Shown: positions 17,298-26,262, numbered from the stretch's first letter. The stretch: 64,000 bases of DNA from Amycolatopsis bartoniae (GCF_014191255.1 NZ_JACHWH010000003.1:873501-937500); one strand, 5' to 3'. Notes: generated by a model from the letters alone, not told the origin. A program made the numbers and translations.

Positions 17298-17912
17298 TCA
17301 CAGGTCCCGCATCATGTCTTCGAAGCTCGGCACCGCGCCGAATGGTCCCGCGGGCGCCGCGGGCTCGCCGCCCGCGAGGCGGGACGCCAGTTCGCGGCCC
17401 GCGCGCTCGATCCGCTTCGGCAGGGGGTTCACGTCGTCGCCCTCACCGGCCCAGTCGGCGGTCGCCGCGAAGACGCCCGTCGCGACGGTGTCGGTGCGCA
17501 GGTAGGTGAACAGCGGGCGCACCGCGTACTCCAGCGCCAGCGAGTGCCGCGCCGTGCCGCCCGTCGCGCCCAGCAGCACCGGTTTCCCCGCCAGCGAGTC
17601 CTTGTCCAGGATGTCCACAAAGGACTTGAAGAGCCCGGAGTAGGACGTGGTGAAGATCGGTGTGACGGCGATCAGGCCGCTCGCGCCGGTCACCTTGTCC
17701 AGCGCCTCCGGCAGCTTCCCGGACGGGAACCCGGTGAGCATGGCGTTCACGACGTCGTGCGCGAGGTCGCGTAGCTCGATCGTCTCCACGCTCGCCGTCT
17801 TGCCCTCCGGCAGGGCGTCGAGGGTCGCCTGGGCGAGCCGGTCCGCGAGCAGCCGCGTGGACGACGGCTGCCCCAGCCCGGCGGAGATGCTCACGATGCT
17901 CAGGTCACTCAT
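17298..17912 (-). CDS. NAD(P)H-dependent FMN reductase
   Basis: A 204-residue flavodoxin-fold reductase (CE1759/SsuE-like). The N-terminal FMN phosphate loop is VSISAGLGQPSSTRLLADRL, and FTTSYSGLFKSFVDILD carries the second flavin-contact region. The start overlaps the upstream monooxygenase by 8 nt. It likely provides FMNH2 to the two flanking luciferase-like monooxygenases. Confidence 0.9.
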   Translation of the reverse strand: MSDLSIVSISAGLGQPSSTRLLADRLAQATLDALPEGKTASVETIELRDLAHDVVNAMLTGFPSGKLPEALDKVTGASGLIAVTPIFTTSYSGLFKSFVDILDKDSLAGKPVLLGATGGTARHSLALEYAVRPLFTYLRTDTVATGVFAATADWAGEGDDVNPLPKRIERAGRELASRLAGGEPAAPAGPFGAVPSFEDMMRDL

Positions 17913-19011
17913 GGTTCTCTCCCGACTCGGCCAGCTTCCTGGCCTCCGCGACGCGCTCGGCGTGGCTCGGCGGGTTCGCCGGCACGTGGGCGGGACGCTT
18001 GCTCTCCATCTCCTTGCGCAGCACCGGCACGACCTCCTCGGCGAGCAGGTCGATCTGCTCCAGCACGGTCTTCAGCGGCAGCCCCGCGTGGTCGATGAGG
18101 AACAGCTGGCGCTGGTAGTCACCGACGTGCTCGCGCATCTGCGCGTAGCGCTCGATCACCTGCTGCGGGCTGCCGACGGTCAGCGGCGTGGCGGCGGTGA
18201 AGTCCTCCATGGACGGCCCGTGGCCGTACACCGGGGCGTTGTCGAAGTAGGGCCGGAACTCGTTCCACGCGTCCTGCGAGTTCTTCCGCATGAACGCCTG
18301 CCCGCCGAGCCCGACGATCGCCTGGTCGGCCTTGCCGTGGCCGTAGTGCTCGAAGCGCTGGCGGTAGAAGTTCACCATCTGCTTCGTGTGCGAGATCGGC
18401 CAGAAGATGTTGTTGTGGAAGAACCCGTCGCCGTAGTAGGCGGCCTGCTCCGCGATCTCCGGGCTGCGGATCGAGCCGTGCCACACGAATGGCGGCACGC
18501 CGTCGAGCGGGCGCGGGGTGGCGGTGAAGCCGCGCAGCGGGGTGCGGAACTTGCCCTCCCAGTCGACCACGTCCTCCTCCCACAGCCGGCGTAGCAGGGC
18601 GTAGTTCTCCAGCGCGAGCGGGATGCCCTGGCGGATGTCCTGGCCGAACCACGGGTACACCGGGCCGGTGTTGCCGCGGCCCATCATCAGGTCCATCCGG
18701 CCGCCCGAGATCACCTGCAGCATCGCGTAGTCCTCGGCGATCTTCACCGGGTCGTTCGTGGTGATCAGGGTGGTCGAGGTGCTCAGCACGATGTCCTTCG
18801 TCGTGCCGGCCAGGTACCCCAGCAGGGTGGTGGGGGAGGAGGCCACGAACGGCGGGTTGTGGTGCTCCCCGGTGGCGAACACGTCCAGCCCGGCCTGGTC
18901 GGCGTGCTGGGCGATGGTGAGCATGGACCGGACGCGCTGCGTGTCGCCGGGCGTCTCGCCGGTGGTGGGGTCGGTCGTGACGTCGCTGACCGTGAATATG
19001 CCGAACTGCAT
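17905..19011 (-). CDS. LLM class flavin-dependent oxidoreductase
   Basis: A 368-residue luciferase-like monooxygenase beginning MQFGIFTVSDVT. Start: ATG 19011 behind GAGGAGGCGCCCG; the much longer open frame upstream is a shadow of the divergent esterase. Family segments are FATGEHHNPPFVASSP and VISGGRMDLMMGRGNTGPVYPW. The C-terminal region carries ERYAQMREHVGDYQRQLFLIDHAGLP. It is the first gene of the operon with FMN reductase and a second monooxygenase. Confidence 0.9.
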   Translation of the reverse strand: MQFGIFTVSDVTTDPTTGETPGDTQRVRSMLTIAQHADQAGLDVFATGEHHNPPFVASSPTTLLGYLAGTTKDIVLSTSTTLITTNDPVKIAEDYAMLQVISGGRMDLMMGRGNTGPVYPWFGQDIRQGIPLALENYALLRRLWEEDVVDWEGKFRTPLRGFTATPRPLDGVPPFVWHGSIRSPEIAEQAAYYGDGFFHNNIFWPISHTKQMVNFYRQRFEHYGHGKADQAIVGLGGQAFMRKNSQDAWNEFRPYFDNAPVYGHGPSMEDFTAATPLTVGSPQQVIERYAQMREHVGDYQRQLFLIDHAGLPLKTVLEQIDLLAEEVVPVLRKEMESKRPAHVPANPPSHAERVAEARKLAESGENHE

Positions 19012-19047
19012 CGGGCGCCTCCTCGTTGGCCTTCTGCTCGGTAAACG

Positions 19048-19076
19048 TCTCGCGCGGAAGAATATTTCCCGCGAGA
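19048..19076. promoter_or_regulatory. Inverted repeat in the divergent monooxygenase/esterase promoter region
   Basis: TCTCGCG (19048-19054) is repeated inverted as CGCGAGA (19070-19076) around an AT-rich centre containing GAATATTT, the least GC-rich stretch nearby. It sits 37 bp upstream of the monooxygenase start. It looks like an operator over a promoter. Confidence 0.4.
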
Positions 19077-19185
19077 AGAAGCGGTGGTCGCGGGGGTCGC
19101 CGGCGGGCGAGCGGGCACTGAACGTGGACCGTGGCAGGGTGGGACGAGGATGATCCCGACCCCACTCGCGCCGAGGAGACGCCCG

Positions 19186-20178
19186 ATGACGAGCACCGAT
19201 ACCCCGGTGGGACCGCCGCCGCCGTTCGACCCGGAGCTGGCCGCCGCACTGGTCACGGTGCAGGAGCAGCGCGGCCCGCAGGTCCTCGACGTCGAGTCCC
19301 TGCCCGCGGTCCGCGCCGCGCGGGCGCAGGACTACCTGACGGTCGAGGAGCTGACCCTCGGCGGCCGGTACGCCGTGGCGGAGCGGGCGGTGCCGGGGCT
19401 CGCGGGCGCGCCGGACGTGCCGCTGCTGGTCTGCCGTCCCACCGGGGTCGCGGCCCCGGCGGGCGCGCTGTACGTGATCCACGGCGGCGGCATGATCCTG
19501 GGCAGCTACCGCAGCCGCGAGATCGGCGCGGTGCTCGCCGACGTCGAGGAGCTGGGCCTGGTGCTGGTGGCGGTCGACTACCGCCTCGCGCCGGAGAACC
19601 CGTTCCCCGCCGGGCTGAACGACTGCTACGCGGGTCTGCTGTGGACGGTCGAGCACGCCGGTGAGCTCGGCTTCGATCCCGCGCGGGTGGTCGTCGCCGG
19701 AGGCAGCGCGGGCGGCGGGCTCGCGGCGGGAGTCGCGTTGCGGGCCCGCGACGAGGGTGGCCCGGCGCTGCTCGGGCAGCTGCTGCAGTACCCGATGCTC
19801 GACGACCGCAACGACACCTGCTCGGCGCGGCAGATGGCGGGCCTCGGCGTGTGGGACCGGACGGCGAACGAGTTCGGCTGGACAGCCCTGCTCGGCGCCG
19901 CCCGCGGCGGCCCGGACGTCTCGCCGTACGCGGCACCCGCGCGGGCCACGGACCTGTCCGGCCTGCCCCCGGCGTACCTCGACGCGGGCTCGGCGGAAAC
20001 CTTCCGCGACGAGGACGTGGCCTACGCGACGCGCCTCTGGCAAGCCGGCGGGGAGGCGGAGCTGCACGTGTGGCCGGGCGGCTTCCACGGCTTCGACCTG
20101 CTGGCCCCGCAGGCCACCCTCTCGCGGATCGCGCGCGAGCAGCGGGTGTCCTGGCTGCGGCGGCTGTTCGCCCGGTGA
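19186..20178 (+). CDS. Alpha/beta hydrolase (HSL-type esterase)
   Basis: A 330-residue esterase of the hormone-sensitive lipase group. The oxyanion motif is HGGGMILGS, the nucleophile elbow GGSAGGG, the acid region DAGSAETFRDED and the catalytic His WPGGFHGFD. Start: ATG 19186 behind GAGGAGACGCCCG; an upstream in-frame ATG lacks a ribosome site. It is divergent from the flavin monooxygenase operon. One guess is that it hydrolyses esters produced by Baeyer-Villiger-type oxidation. Confidence 0.88.
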   Translation: MTSTDTPVGPPPPFDPELAAALVTVQEQRGPQVLDVESLPAVRAARAQDYLTVEELTLGGRYAVAERAVPGLAGAPDVPLLVCRPTGVAAPAGALYVIHGGGMILGSYRSREIGAVLADVEELGLVLVAVDYRLAPENPFPAGLNDCYAGLLWTVEHAGELGFDPARVVVAGGSAGGGLAAGVALRARDEGGPALLGQLLQYPMLDDRNDTCSARQMAGLGVWDRTANEFGWTALLGAARGGPDVSPYAAPARATDLSGLPPAYLDAGSAETFRDEDVAYATRLWQAGGEAELHVWPGGFHGFDLLAPQATLSRIAREQRVSWLRRLFAR

Positions 20179-20215
20179 GCAGGGTCATGGTGCCCGGACG
20201 CGGCGACGGGGAGTA

Positions 20216-20235
20216 ATTTCGTCATTGAGCGAAAT
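20216..20235. promoter_or_regulatory. Probable ArsR-family operator
   Basis: ATTTCG-N8-CGAAAT, an unusually AT-rich inverted repeat for this genome, ends 19 nt upstream of the ArsR-type regulator start. Position and form fit autoregulation. Confidence 0.5.
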
Positions 20236-20254
20236 ACCGAAGGAAGGCGCGCAC

Positions 20255-20539
20255 GTGCTCGACGAGTGCAAGGCACTGGCGAACGAGACCCGGTTGCGCA
20301 TCCTGGAGTGGCTCAAGGACCCGGAGGCGAACTTCCCGGAGTGCACGCCCGGGCTCGGCGTGTGCGTGGGGCTCATCCAGCGGAAGGCGGGCACCTCGGC
20401 GTCGACGATGTCGGCGCACCTGGCGGTCCTGCACCGCGCCGGGTTCCTGCACGCGACCCGCCGCGGCCAGTGGACGTACTACCGGCGCGACGACGAGCGC
20501 ATCCGGGCCTTCACCGAACGACTTCACAGCGTCCTGTAG
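20255..20539 (+). CDS. ArsR family winged-helix regulator
   Basis: A 94-residue ArsR-type protein starting at GTG 20255, 8 nt after GAAGGAAGG. The recognition region is [29 protein letters not shown]. Two Cys in the segment [12 protein letters not shown] near the third helix could sense metal or redox state, although this placement differs from the classic ELCVCDL box. It is followed 20 nt later by a luciferase-like monooxygenase, which it probably controls. Confidence 0.85.
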   Translation: MLDECKALANETRLRILEWLKDPEANFPECTPGLGVCVGLIQRKAGTSASTMSAHLAVLHRAGFLHATRRGQWTYYRRDDERIRAFTERLHSVL

Positions 20540-20559
20540 CGCACGAAAGGCAGCCGCAC

Positions 20560-21558
20560 ATGCCCACCGCACTGTCCGTCCTCGACCTCGCCCCGATCGC
20601 CCCCGGCCAGACCGCGCGCGAGAGCTTCGCCGGCAGCGTCGCGCTCGCGCAGGCCGCGGAGCGCGCCGGCTACCGGCGCGTCTGGTACGCCGAGCACCAC
20701 AACATGTCCTCGATCGCCTCCAGCGCGACCAGCGTGCTGATCGGGCACATCGCCGAGCACACCGAGACCATCCGGCTCGGCTCGGGCGGGATCATGCTGC
20801 CCAACCACTCGCCGCTGGTGATCGCGGAGCAGTTCGGCACGCTCGGTTCGCTGTTCCCCGGCCGCATCGACCTCGGGCTCGGCCGCGCGCCGGGCAGCGA
20901 CCAGAACACCACCCGGGCGCTGCGCCGCGACCCGATGTCGGCCGACTCGTTCCCGCAGGACGTGCTGGAGCTGCAGGGTTTCCTCACCGGGCACTCGCGC
21001 GTGTCCGGCGTGCAGGCGGTGCCGCGGCCGGAAGGCGAGGTCCCGCTGTACATCCTGGGCTCGTCGCTGTTCGGCGCGCAGCTCGCCGCGCAGCTCGGCC
21101 TGCCCTACGCGTTCGCGTCGCACTTCGCGCCCGACGCGCTGCACCAGGCGGTTTCGGTGTACCGGGAGTACTTCCAGCCGTCCGAGCAGCTCGCCGAGCC
21201 GTACGTGATCGCGGGCGTGAACGTGTTCGCGGCCGAGGACACCGACGAGGCCGAGGAGCAGCGGAACGTCGCCTACCGCAACCGCACGCGCAACTTCATC
21301 GCCCGCGGCGGCCGCTCGCTGACCGACGCCGAGGTGGACGCCTTCCTCGCCTCGCCGGGCGGCAGCCAGCTCGCCTCGATGACGAAGTACACCGCCTCGG
21401 GCACGCCGGAGCAGGTGCGCGCGTACCTGGCGGACTTCGCCGCGGACGCCCAGGCGGACGAGCTGATCACCGTCCACCAGGCGACGCGGATCGAGGACCG
21501 GGTGCGCTCGGTGGAGCTGACCGCGGCCGCGATGGCCGCGGAGCCCGCCCAGCGCTGA
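20560..21558 (+). CDS. LLM class flavin-dependent oxidoreductase (MsnO8-like)
   Basis: A 332-residue luciferase-like protein starting [18 protein letters not shown]. Diagnostic segments are [38 protein letters not shown] and [14 protein letters not shown], matching the MsnO8/YwcH group. It probably uses FMNH2 from a separate reductase. It is co-transcribed with the ArsR regulator and converges on ssuD with a 6-nt gap. Confidence 0.9.
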   Translation: MPTALSVLDLAPIAPGQTARESFAGSVALAQAAERAGYRRVWYAEHHNMSSIASSATSVLIGHIAEHTETIRLGSGGIMLPNHSPLVIAEQFGTLGSLFPGRIDLGLGRAPGSDQNTTRALRRDPMSADSFPQDVLELQGFLTGHSRVSGVQAVPRPEGEVPLYILGSSLFGAQLAAQLGLPYAFASHFAPDALHQAVSVYREYFQPSEQLAEPYVIAGVNVFAAEDTDEAEEQRNVAYRNRTRNFIARGGRSLTDAEVDAFLASPGGSQLASMTKYTASGTPEQVRAYLADFAADAQADELITVHQATRIEDRVRSVELTAAAMAAEPAQR

Positions 21559-21564
21559 GGCGCC

Positions 21565-22716
21565 TCACTGGGCTGCGACTGTCCTTTCCGGACGGAGCTG
21601 TGCCGTCGGCGTGCCGCCCAGCAGGCCGCGGCGCGCCAGCTCCGGCCGGACGCCCTCGCCGAACCAGTACGCCTCCTCCAGGTGCGGGTAGCCGGACAGC
21701 ACGAACTCCTCGAAGCCCAGCGCGTGGTACTCCTCGATGAGGTCGGCGACCTCGGCGTGGCTGCCCACGAGCGCCGTGCCCGCGCCGCCGCGCACCAGGC
21801 CGATCCCGGCCCACAGCCCGGGGTGGATCTCCAGTCCGCGCACGCCCTTCGCGAGCCCGCCGCCGTGCAGCGCCACCATCCGCCGCTGCCCGACGGACTC
21901 GCTCGCGCCCAGCTGACGCTGCGCCTGCTCGACCTGCTCGGGGCTCAGCGCGTCCAGCAGCCTGCCCGCCTCCGCCCACGCCTCCTCGGAGGTGTCGCGT
22001 GAGATCGTGTGCAGCCGGATGCCGAACCGCACCTTCCTGCCCTGCGCGGCGGCCAGCTCCCGCACCCGCGCGATCTTGTCCGCCGCCTGCGCGGGCGGCT
22101 CGCCCCACGTCAGGTACACGTCGGCGTGCCGCGCGGCCACCGGCAAGGCGGCCGGGGACGAGCCGCCGAAGTACACCTGCGGCAGCGGATCCGGCGGGGC
22201 GAGCAGTGTCGCGCCCTCGACCCGCAGGTGGTCGCCGTCGAAGTCGAACGGCTGCCCGCTCCACACGCCCCGCAGGATCGACAGGAACTCGTCGGTGCGC
22301 GCGTAGCGCTGGTCGTGGTCGTGCCAGTCGCCGAACCGGCGCTGCTCCACGGAGTCGCCGCCGGTCACGATGTTGAGCAGCAGCCGGCCGCCGGAGATCC
22401 GCTGGTAGCTCGCGGCCATCTGCGCGGCGAGCGTCGGAGACAGCACGCCGGGCCGGAACGCGACGAGGTACTTGAGCTTCCGGGTCTCGCGCAGCAGCGC
22501 CGCGGTGACCAGCCACGCGTCCTCGCACCACGTGCCGGTGGGCGTCAGCACGCCCTCGAAGCCGAGCGACTCGGCGGCGCGCGCGACCTGCGCGAGGTAG
22601 TCGATGTCCGGCTCCCGCTGGGCGGCCGGGCCGAGGGACTTGTTGGCGTGGAAGCGTTCCACGATCGTCCGGCTGTCGCCGGAGGTGGGCAGGAACCAGT
22701 GCGGCGTGACGGTCAT
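21565..22716 (-). CDS. ssuD: FMNH2-dependent alkanesulfonate monooxygenase
   Basis: A 383-residue SsuD. Characteristic stretches are HWFLPTSGDSRTI at the start, GVLTPTGTWCEDAW, FRPGVLSPTLAAQMAA, LNIVTGGDSVEQRRFGD and LVGSHAEVADLIEEY. The enzyme cleaves C1-C14 alkanesulfonates to the aldehyde plus sulfite, giving sulfur when sulfate is scarce. It is the last gene of the ssu operon. No ssuE lies in the operon; the FMN reductase at 17298-17912 may serve. Confidence 0.94.
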   Translation of the reverse strand: MTVTPHWFLPTSGDSRTIVERFHANKSLGPAAQREPDIDYLAQVARAAESLGFEGVLTPTGTWCEDAWLVTAALLRETRKLKYLVAFRPGVLSPTLAAQMAASYQRISGGRLLLNIVTGGDSVEQRRFGDWHDHDQRYARTDEFLSILRGVWSGQPFDFDGDHLRVEGATLLAPPDPLPQVYFGGSSPAALPVAARHADVYLTWGEPPAQAADKIARVRELAAAQGRKVRFGIRLHTISRDTSEEAWAEAGRLLDALSPEQVEQAQRQLGASESVGQRRMVALHGGGLAKGVRGLEIHPGLWAGIGLVRGGAGTALVGSHAEVADLIEEYHALGFEEFVLSGYPHLEEAYWFGEGVRPELARRGLLGGTPTAQLRPERTVAAQ

Positions 22717-22719
22717 CGG

Positions 22720-23727
22720 TCATCCCCTCGCGGCGGCGAGATCGGCGGCGTACCGGCGGTCGACGAACTTCGCGAAGTCGACCTTGCCCGGCAGCACCTT
22801 GTCGTTGGTGAAGGCGTCGGACAGTTCCTGCTCGGACGCCACGACGGTGTCGTCCAGTTCGACCGGCAGGTCCGGTCCCTTGCTCGTGGCGGCACGGGCG
22901 ACGTCGGGCGCGAGCCCGGTGTCCGCGGCCCACGCCTGCGCCCACTGATCGCGATGCGCGTCCGACCAGCGCTCGGCCTTGGCGATCCGGACGACGTAGT
23001 CCCGGATCGCGGCGTTCTTGCCCGCGTCCGACAGCGCCGCGCGCCCGGCGACCTGGAAGCTGTAGCCGTTCGCGGTGCCGGTGCCGTCGGCCAGCACGCG
23101 GGCGTGCGCTTCGAGCTGCGCCTGCGAGGTGTACGGGTCCCACACCGCCCACGCGTCGATGCGGTGCTGGGTGAAGGCGCCGTAGGCGTCGGCGGGCTGC
23201 AGGAAAGACAGCTTGACGTCCTTTGTGGACATTCCGGCCCTACGCAGGGTCAGCAGGATCTGCCCGTGCGCGGAACTGCCCTTGGCGACCCCGATGGTCT
23301 TGCCGCGCAGGTCGGCCACGGTCTTGAGCGGCGAGTCGGCGGGTACCAGCACGGTGTCGCTCACGACGTTGCCCTTCGCCGCGCTGACGACCGAGATCTG
23401 GCCGTCGGCGGCGGCGGAGAAGATCGGGGGAGTGTTGCCGACGCCGCCGATGTCGATCGCGCCCGCGGAGGCCGCCTCCAGCAGCGGCGGGCCGGACGTG
23501 AAGGTGGCCCACTCGATCTTGTACGGCAGGTCGTCCAGCAGTCCCGCGGCCTTCAGCAGGGTCTGCGAGTTGCCCTTCTGGTCGCCCACCTTCAGCGTCA
23601 CCTTCGCGAGGTCGGCGGCGCTGACGGGCGGCGGCACGGTCGCCGGGCCCTGCGCGGCGGTGGTGCCGCCGCACGCGGCGAGGCCCAGCGTGAGCAGCAG
23701 GGCGGCGAACAGGTTACGCGAGCGCAT
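22720..23727 (-). CDS. ssuA: Alkanesulfonate ABC transporter substrate-binding lipoprotein
   Basis: A 335-residue SsuA/NrtA-type binding protein. The signal peptide ends in GLAAC (Cys19). The mature protein has KVGDQKGNSQTLLKAAGLL, IEWATFTSGPPLLEA and GVGNTPPIFSAAADG, which are hallmarks of aliphatic-sulfonate binders. The stop lies 3 nt from the ssuD start, and the N-terminal codons overlap the end of ssuB by 14 nt. Confidence 0.92.
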   Translation of the reverse strand: MRSRNLFAALLLTLGLAACGGTTAAQGPATVPPPVSAADLAKVTLKVGDQKGNSQTLLKAAGLLDDLPYKIEWATFTSGPPLLEAASAGAIDIGGVGNTPPIFSAAADGQISVVSAAKGNVVSDTVLVPADSPLKTVADLRGKTIGVAKGSSAHGQILLTLRRAGMSTKDVKLSFLQPADAYGAFTQHRIDAWAVWDPYTSQAQLEAHARVLADGTGTANGYSFQVAGRAALSDAGKNAAIRDYVVRIAKAERWSDAHRDQWAQAWAADTGLAPDVARAATSKGPDLPVELDDTVVASEQELSDAFTNDKVLPGKVDFAKFVDRRYAADLAAARG

Positions 23728-24412
23728 GATCGGTCACTCCCAGGGCGGCGAGCACGTCGGCCCGCACGTCGAGGTGGTCGCCCAGCTTGCGCGGGCGGGG
23801 GTGGTCGAGGGTGTGCTCGGCGAGGATCCGGCCGTCGCCGAGCACCAGCACGCGGTCGGCCAGCAGCAGGGCCTCGTCGACGTCGTGGGTCACCAGCAGG
23901 ATGCCGGGCCGGTGCTCCTGCCACAGGTCCTCGACCAGCCGCTGCATCGCCAGCCGGGTCAGCGCGTCGAGCGCGCCGAACGGCTCGTCGAGCAGCAGGA
24001 GGTCCGGTTCCCGCACGAGAGCCCTGGCCAGCGAGACGCGCTGGGCCTCGCCGCCGGACAGCGTGCGGGGCCAGGCGTCGGCGTGCGTGGCGAGCCGGAC
24101 CTCGCCGAGCGCGCGTTCGGCCAGTTCGCGGTCGCGGCCTCGCCCGGGCAGGCCGAGCACGACGTTGCGCCACACCCGCCGCCACGGCAGCAACCGGGGC
24201 TGCTGGAACGCGATCGACACCGCGCCCTCGACGGTCACCTCGCCCTCGACGTCCGGGTCGAGCCCGGCCAGGATCCGCAGCAGCGTGGACTTCCCCGAAC
24301 CGCTGCGGCCGAGCAGGGCCACGAACTCGCCGCGCGCGATCTCCAGGTCCACTTCGGACAGTACGGTGCGCGGGCCGAACCGCTTGGTCAGGCCCTTTAT
24401 CCGTGCCGCCAC
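23714..24412 (-). CDS. ssuB: Alkanesulfonate ABC transporter ATPase
   Basis: A 232-residue ABC ATPase with Walker A GRSGSGKST, Q-loop FQQPRLLPW, signature LSGGEAQR, Walker B LLLLDEPFGALD and the switch His in THDVDEALLLAD. Start: GTG 24412 behind GGAGGG, overlapping the ssuC end by 16 nt; the longer open frame is shadow. It sits between permease and binding-protein genes of the ssu operon. Confidence 0.92.
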   Translation of the reverse strand: MAARIKGLTKRFGPRTVLSEVDLEIARGEFVALLGRSGSGKSTLLRILAGLDPDVEGEVTVEGAVSIAFQQPRLLPWRRVWRNVVLGLPGRGRDRELAERALGEVRLATHADAWPRTLSGGEAQRVSLARALVREPDLLLLDEPFGALDALTRLAMQRLVEDLWQEHRPGILLVTHDVDEALLLADRVLVLGDGRILAEHTLDHPRPRKLGDHLDVRADVLAALGVTDHALA

Positions 24413-25218
24413 CGCAGTGCCCTCCGTTCGACGAGGCGGACCAGTGCGTCGGTGGCCAGGCCCAGCACCGCGTAGACGACGAGCCCGACCACGATCACGT
24501 CGGTGCGCAGGAAGTCGCGCGCGTTGGTGATGAGGTAGCCCAGCCCGGCGTCGGCGTTCACCGTCTCGCCGACGATCAGCGCGAGCCACGCGACGCCGAG
24601 GGACTGGCGCAGGCCGACGAGCGCCTGCGGGACGGCCGAGGGCAGCTGGACGTGCAGGAGCCGTTCGCCGCGGGTGTAGCCGAGCGCCTTCGCCGCCTCC
24701 ACGAGGTCGGGGTCGACGCCGCGCAGCGCCGAGAAGATGTTGAGGTACAAGGGAAAGAGCACGCCGAGCGCGACGAGCAGGATCTTCGGTTCTTCACCGA
24801 TGCCGAACCACAGGATGAACAGCGGGATCAGCCCGAGGAACGGCAGCGTGCGCAGCATCTGCACGGGCGGGTCGATCAGGACCCCGGCCCACGCCGACAG
24901 CCCGGCGGCGACGCCCAGCACCAGCGCGACGGCGGCGCCGATCGCGAACCCGGCGGCCACCCGGCCCAGTGACACCACGAAAGCGTCACCCAGTTCGCCC
25001 GAGCGGGCGGTCTCGATGCCCGCCTGCAGTACGGTCCACGGCGAGCTCAGCTTGTCCGCCGGCAGCAGCCCCGTCGAGCTCGCCACCTGCCACAACCCCA
25101 GCAGCGCCAACGGGCTGAGCCAGCGGCGCAGGTCGGGCAGGCGGCGTTTCCGGGGCGGTGGTGGTCCTTCGGCGGTTTCCTCCGGGCGTGCGAGCACGCC
25201 GGTGGCGGTCAGTGACAC
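24397..25218 (-). CDS. ssuC: Alkanesulfonate ABC transporter permease
   Basis: A 273-residue SsuC/TauC-type permease with about six membrane segments. The EAA loop (about residues 170-195) reads EAAKALGYTRGERLLHVQLP. Start: GTG 25218 behind GGGGAG; an ATG at 25422 would add 68 Pro/Ser-rich residues without a ribosome site. It is the first gene of the ssu operon, so its leader (25219-25430) should hold the operon promoter. Confidence 0.9.
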   Translation of the reverse strand: MSLTATGVLARPEETAEGPPPPRKRRLPDLRRWLSPLALLGLWQVASSTGLLPADKLSSPWTVLQAGIETARSGELGDAFVVSLGRVAAGFAIGAAVALVLGVAAGLSAWAGVLIDPPVQMLRTLPFLGLIPLFILWFGIGEEPKILLVALGVLFPLYLNIFSALRGVDPDLVEAAKALGYTRGERLLHVQLPSAVPQALVGLRQSLGVAWLALIVGETVNADAGLGYLITNARDFLRTDVIVVGLVVYAVLGLATDALVRLVERRALRWRHG

Positions 25219-25702
25219 GGATTTCTCCCCACTGGAGCCGGAAGTGCGTGGGGGCCATGGAACCGTCCACGGCGCCGGAGCGTCAACGCGTCCCGCACTG
25301 TGGAAGCCCGGTTCGGGTGACGAGACCGGGTGACCGGGGGACGGGCGGATACTGACTGTCATGCGGTCACACAGGGTGCCGGGGTGCGTTCGTGCCGGAT
25401 CTGCTGCGGGCACTGAAGACACAAAACCTTGCGGCGCAAGGGTTTTCTACCTTACGGGGGTTCCCCGGCTGCGAAACAGGTTCACGATGAACGGGCGGTG
25501 GCGAGCAGGTTCCGCAGTGGCTTGCGGATCGGTGGCTTCCGGTGATCCTCTGTGGACGGATTTCCCCCGGTGGGGGCATGGCCGCGGGGCGGTGCCGGTG
25601 CGAGGCTGTAACGGCGGCGGTGCCCAGAGCCGCCGCGAAGCCGAGAGGCGGTGTCCGCCGGCCGGGGTTCCGGGCGGCGGCGTTCCCGACAGGAGGCGCG
25701 TG
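25219..25702. promoter_or_regulatory. Divergent intergenic region between ssu operon and STAS gene
   Basis: A gap of 484 bases with no gene that I can support. It contains CCCGGT-N12-ACCGGG (25307-25330) in the ssu leader and a strong hairpin, AAAACCTTGC-GGC-GCAAGGGTTTT (25423-25446), with A/T runs on both sides. I find neither a clear promoter nor a SAM riboswitch in front of ssuC. The open plus frame from 25361 has Arg/Gly-rich shadow composition. Confidence 0.4.
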
Positions 25703-26080
25703 GTGGCCGGAGAGAGTGCACGGGTGGCCGCCCCCGGTCCGCGGCTGCGGGTCCGGGTGGAGTGGCCGTTGCCCGCGGTGGTGGTCGTCCGCGTCGAGGG
25801 GGAGGTCGACCTGCTGACCGGCCCGCAGCTGTGGTCGGCGCTGCGGGAGCAGGCCGCGTCCCGGCCGGAGGTGCTGGTGCTCGACCTGGCGGACGTGTGG
25901 TTCTTCGGCGCGCGCGGCCTCGAGCTGCTGCTGTCGGCCCAGGCGCTGCTGGCCCACGGCGACGGCGTGCTGCGGCTGGCGAGCCCGTCTCATGCCGTGA
26001 TGCGCACGCTGGGGGTGCTGGGGATGGCGGCCGGGTTCGAGACCTGCGTGCGGGCCCTGGCGCCGGTGGTCGAGCGCTAG
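25703..26080 (+). CDS. STAS domain protein (anti-sigma antagonist-like)
   Basis: A 125-residue STAS protein. Key segments are VVVVRVEGEVDLLTGPQLW and LDLADVWFFGARGLELLLSAQALL. The usual Ser of the antagonist phosphorylation site (D-S-S-G-L) is replaced by F-G-A-R-G-L, so it may not be phosphorylated in the standard way. Start: GTG 25703, 6 nt after AGGAGG (25691-25696), with GTG 25700 as alternative. No partner kinase is adjacent. Confidence 0.8.
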   Translation: MAGESARVAAPGPRLRVRVEWPLPAVVVVRVEGEVDLLTGPQLWSALREQAASRPEVLVLDLADVWFFGARGLELLLSAQALLAHGDGVLRLASPSHAVMRTLGVLGMAAGFETCVRALAPVVER

Positions 26081-26262
26081 GCCCGCGGTCGCTGGTGGGT
26101 GTGGGGAGAGTCCGTCCGCGGGCGCGGCCCCGCGATCGCACGTGCCCGGGAACGCCTCTGCTGTCCCGGCACATGTGCGACGGTTTCCACCGGCCTCAGC
26201 AAAACCGCGGACGCTATCCGCAGCAAAACGGATCATCGCGGCTGATGAGGCAGCCGAACCCG

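Noticed and set aside
17905..20088. A 727-codon minus-strand frame that could look like a fusion
   Set aside because: The luciferase-like protein starts at 19011 with a good ribosome site; the upstream part is antisense to the esterase.
25219..25430. A SAM or other riboswitch before ssuC
   Set aside because: The leader lacks the conserved core blocks found at 59337-59454; only simple hairpins are visible.
25361..25702. N-terminal extension of the STAS protein
   Set aside because: Residues are Arg/Gly-rich with no homology, and a strong AGGAGG sits at the GTG start near 25703.
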